Positions 63,596-64,000 of a stretch of DNA of 64,000 nucleotides are shown here, one piece after another (within the stretch, counting starts at the first letter, position 1; every line of letters begins with the position of its first letter). Source of the DNA: Lactobacillus johnsonii (GTDB lineage: Bacteria > Bacillota > Bacilli > Lactobacillales > Lactobacillaceae). The notes below the pieces were generated by a model that had not been told where the DNA came from, did no database searches, and saw only the letters and a list, made by a program, of their open reading frames with translations. Made by a program: the position numbers and the translations under genes. The stretch spans positions 62,001 through 126,000 of the forward strand of contig NZ_CP047409.1 of NCBI RefSeq assembly GCF_013487865.1, in the 5' to 3' direction.

Positions 63596-64000
63596 ATGAC
63601 TGACAAAATTAAGGTAGGTTTGATCTTCGGTGGAAATTCTTCAGAATATGAAGTTTCTATCATGTCTGCCCACAACATTTATGAAGAAATTGATACTAAT
63701 AAATTTGATGTTTATCCAATGTGGATTACTAACGATGGATACTTAGCTGATGATGCAGATTCTCGCAAAGTATTAGATAATCCTAAAATGGAAGTAGCTA
63801 ATCCTCATAAAGTAGCTAATATTTCTAACATTATTGAATTAAAAGATCGTCCTGAAATTGACGTATTTTTCCCAATTGTACACGGAAACTTAGGTGAAGA
63901 TGGTTGTTTACAAGGACTATTTAGAGTTTTAGATAAGCCATTTGTTGGAGACGATGTTTTAGCAGCAGCTGTAACGATGGATAAGGAAATGACTAAGATC
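63596..64000 (+). CDS. ddl: D-alanine--D-alanine ligase, 5' part
   Basis: The first 135 codons are present and the gene runs off the window. MTDKIKVGLIFGGNSSEYEVSIMSA is the Ddl N-terminal signature and FFPIVHGNLGEDGCLQGLF the next conserved block. AAAGGAGATAAAAAT precedes the ATG, and TATAAT at about 63560 is a possible -10. Makes the D-Ala-D-Ala dipeptide for peptidoglycan. Confidence 0.93.
   Translation, partial: MTDKIKVGLIFGGNSSEYEVSIMSAHNIYEEIDTNKFDVYPMWITNDGYLADDADSRKVLDNPKMEVANPHKVANISNIIELKDRPEIDVFFPIVHGNLGEDGCLQGLFRVLDKPFVGDDVLAAAVTMDKEMTKI

Noticed and set aside
1-64000. CRISPR array or prophage
   Set aside because: No regularly spaced direct repeats, cas genes or phage structural genes were seen; mobile DNA is limited to two IS3-type elements.

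Overview
The window is an AT-rich Firmicute chromosome segment from the Lactobacillus gasseri/johnsonii group. Three features support this: a conjugated-bile-salt cluster (two tandem MFS transporters plus bile salt hydrolase) of the kind described as cbsT1-cbsT2-cbsH in L. johnsonii, the walRK-yycHIJ-htrA-rlmH order, and the codon use with strong AAGGAGG ribosome sites. The species is inferred from gene content; no database search was possible.

Layout. 1-8.4 kb: amino-acid permease, frameshifted LysR gene, FMN/FAD fumarate-reductase-type flavoprotein, BrnQ, MenG/UbiE, prolyl aminopeptidase and a PepSY lipoprotein. 8.4-10 kb: a decayed IS3-family element. 10-13.7 kb: bile salt hydrolase operon (minus). 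14-18.4 kb: a tight minus-strand operon of three GT8 glycosyltransferases flanked by two PlsC-like acyltransferases. 18.4-18.8 kb: tandemly duplicated tRNA-Lys(CTT) cassettes. 18.8-26.7 kb: the essential cell-wall two-component operon walR-walK-yycH-yycI-yycJ, then htrA, a 500-bp spacer rich in DnaA-box-like 9-mers, and rlmH. 26.7-29.4 kb: a thiamine-type ECF transporter under a TPP riboswitch. 29.5-32.2 kb: AraC regulator, a small secreted peptide and a split CPBP membrane protease. 32.3-35.8 kb: HtpX, LemA, an anion permease, an Fe-S-type protein and a tiny basic protein. 36-39.4 kb: a synthase-dependent exopolysaccharide operon with a degenerate GGDEF protein, a small membrane protein, a processive GT2 and a GH8 hydrolase. 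39.5-47.6 kb: HD and HNH proteins, a lysine ABC transporter under a lysine riboswitch, and DNA-repair or stress genes (AAG glycosylase, DUF488, TerC, an Ogt homologue lacking its cysteine, sirtuin). 48.2-49.7 kb: a second decayed IS3-family element sitting in the loop of a terminator. 49.7-58.2 kb: cardiolipin synthase with no AUG/GUG/UUG start, a nonsense-interrupted YugP peptidase, RNase H, a candidate small RNA, a DUF1002 protein, a GT2, hydrolases and Prs. 58.4-64 kb: an attenuator-led amino-acid permease, a TetR/membrane pair, a secreted CAP-domain protein and the 5' part of ddl.

Functionally the window mixes envelope homeostasis (WalRK, HtrA, Cls, GT8/acyltransferase operon, EPS operon, Ddl), gut adaptation (bile hydrolase, secreted CAP protein) and scavenging of amino acids, peptides, thiamine and lysine.

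The most unusual items are the GT8/acyltransferase operon, the secreted-peptide/CPBP locus, the EPS operon with a GGDEF-like scaffold, the DnaA-box-rich spacer before rlmH, the cls gene with a non-AUG start, the PSHR Ogt homologue, and a candidate small RNA at about 54.04-54.11 kb. Several genes carry single-base lesions (lysR, CPBP gene, yugP, both IS transposases), which suggests ongoing decay or sequencing error.
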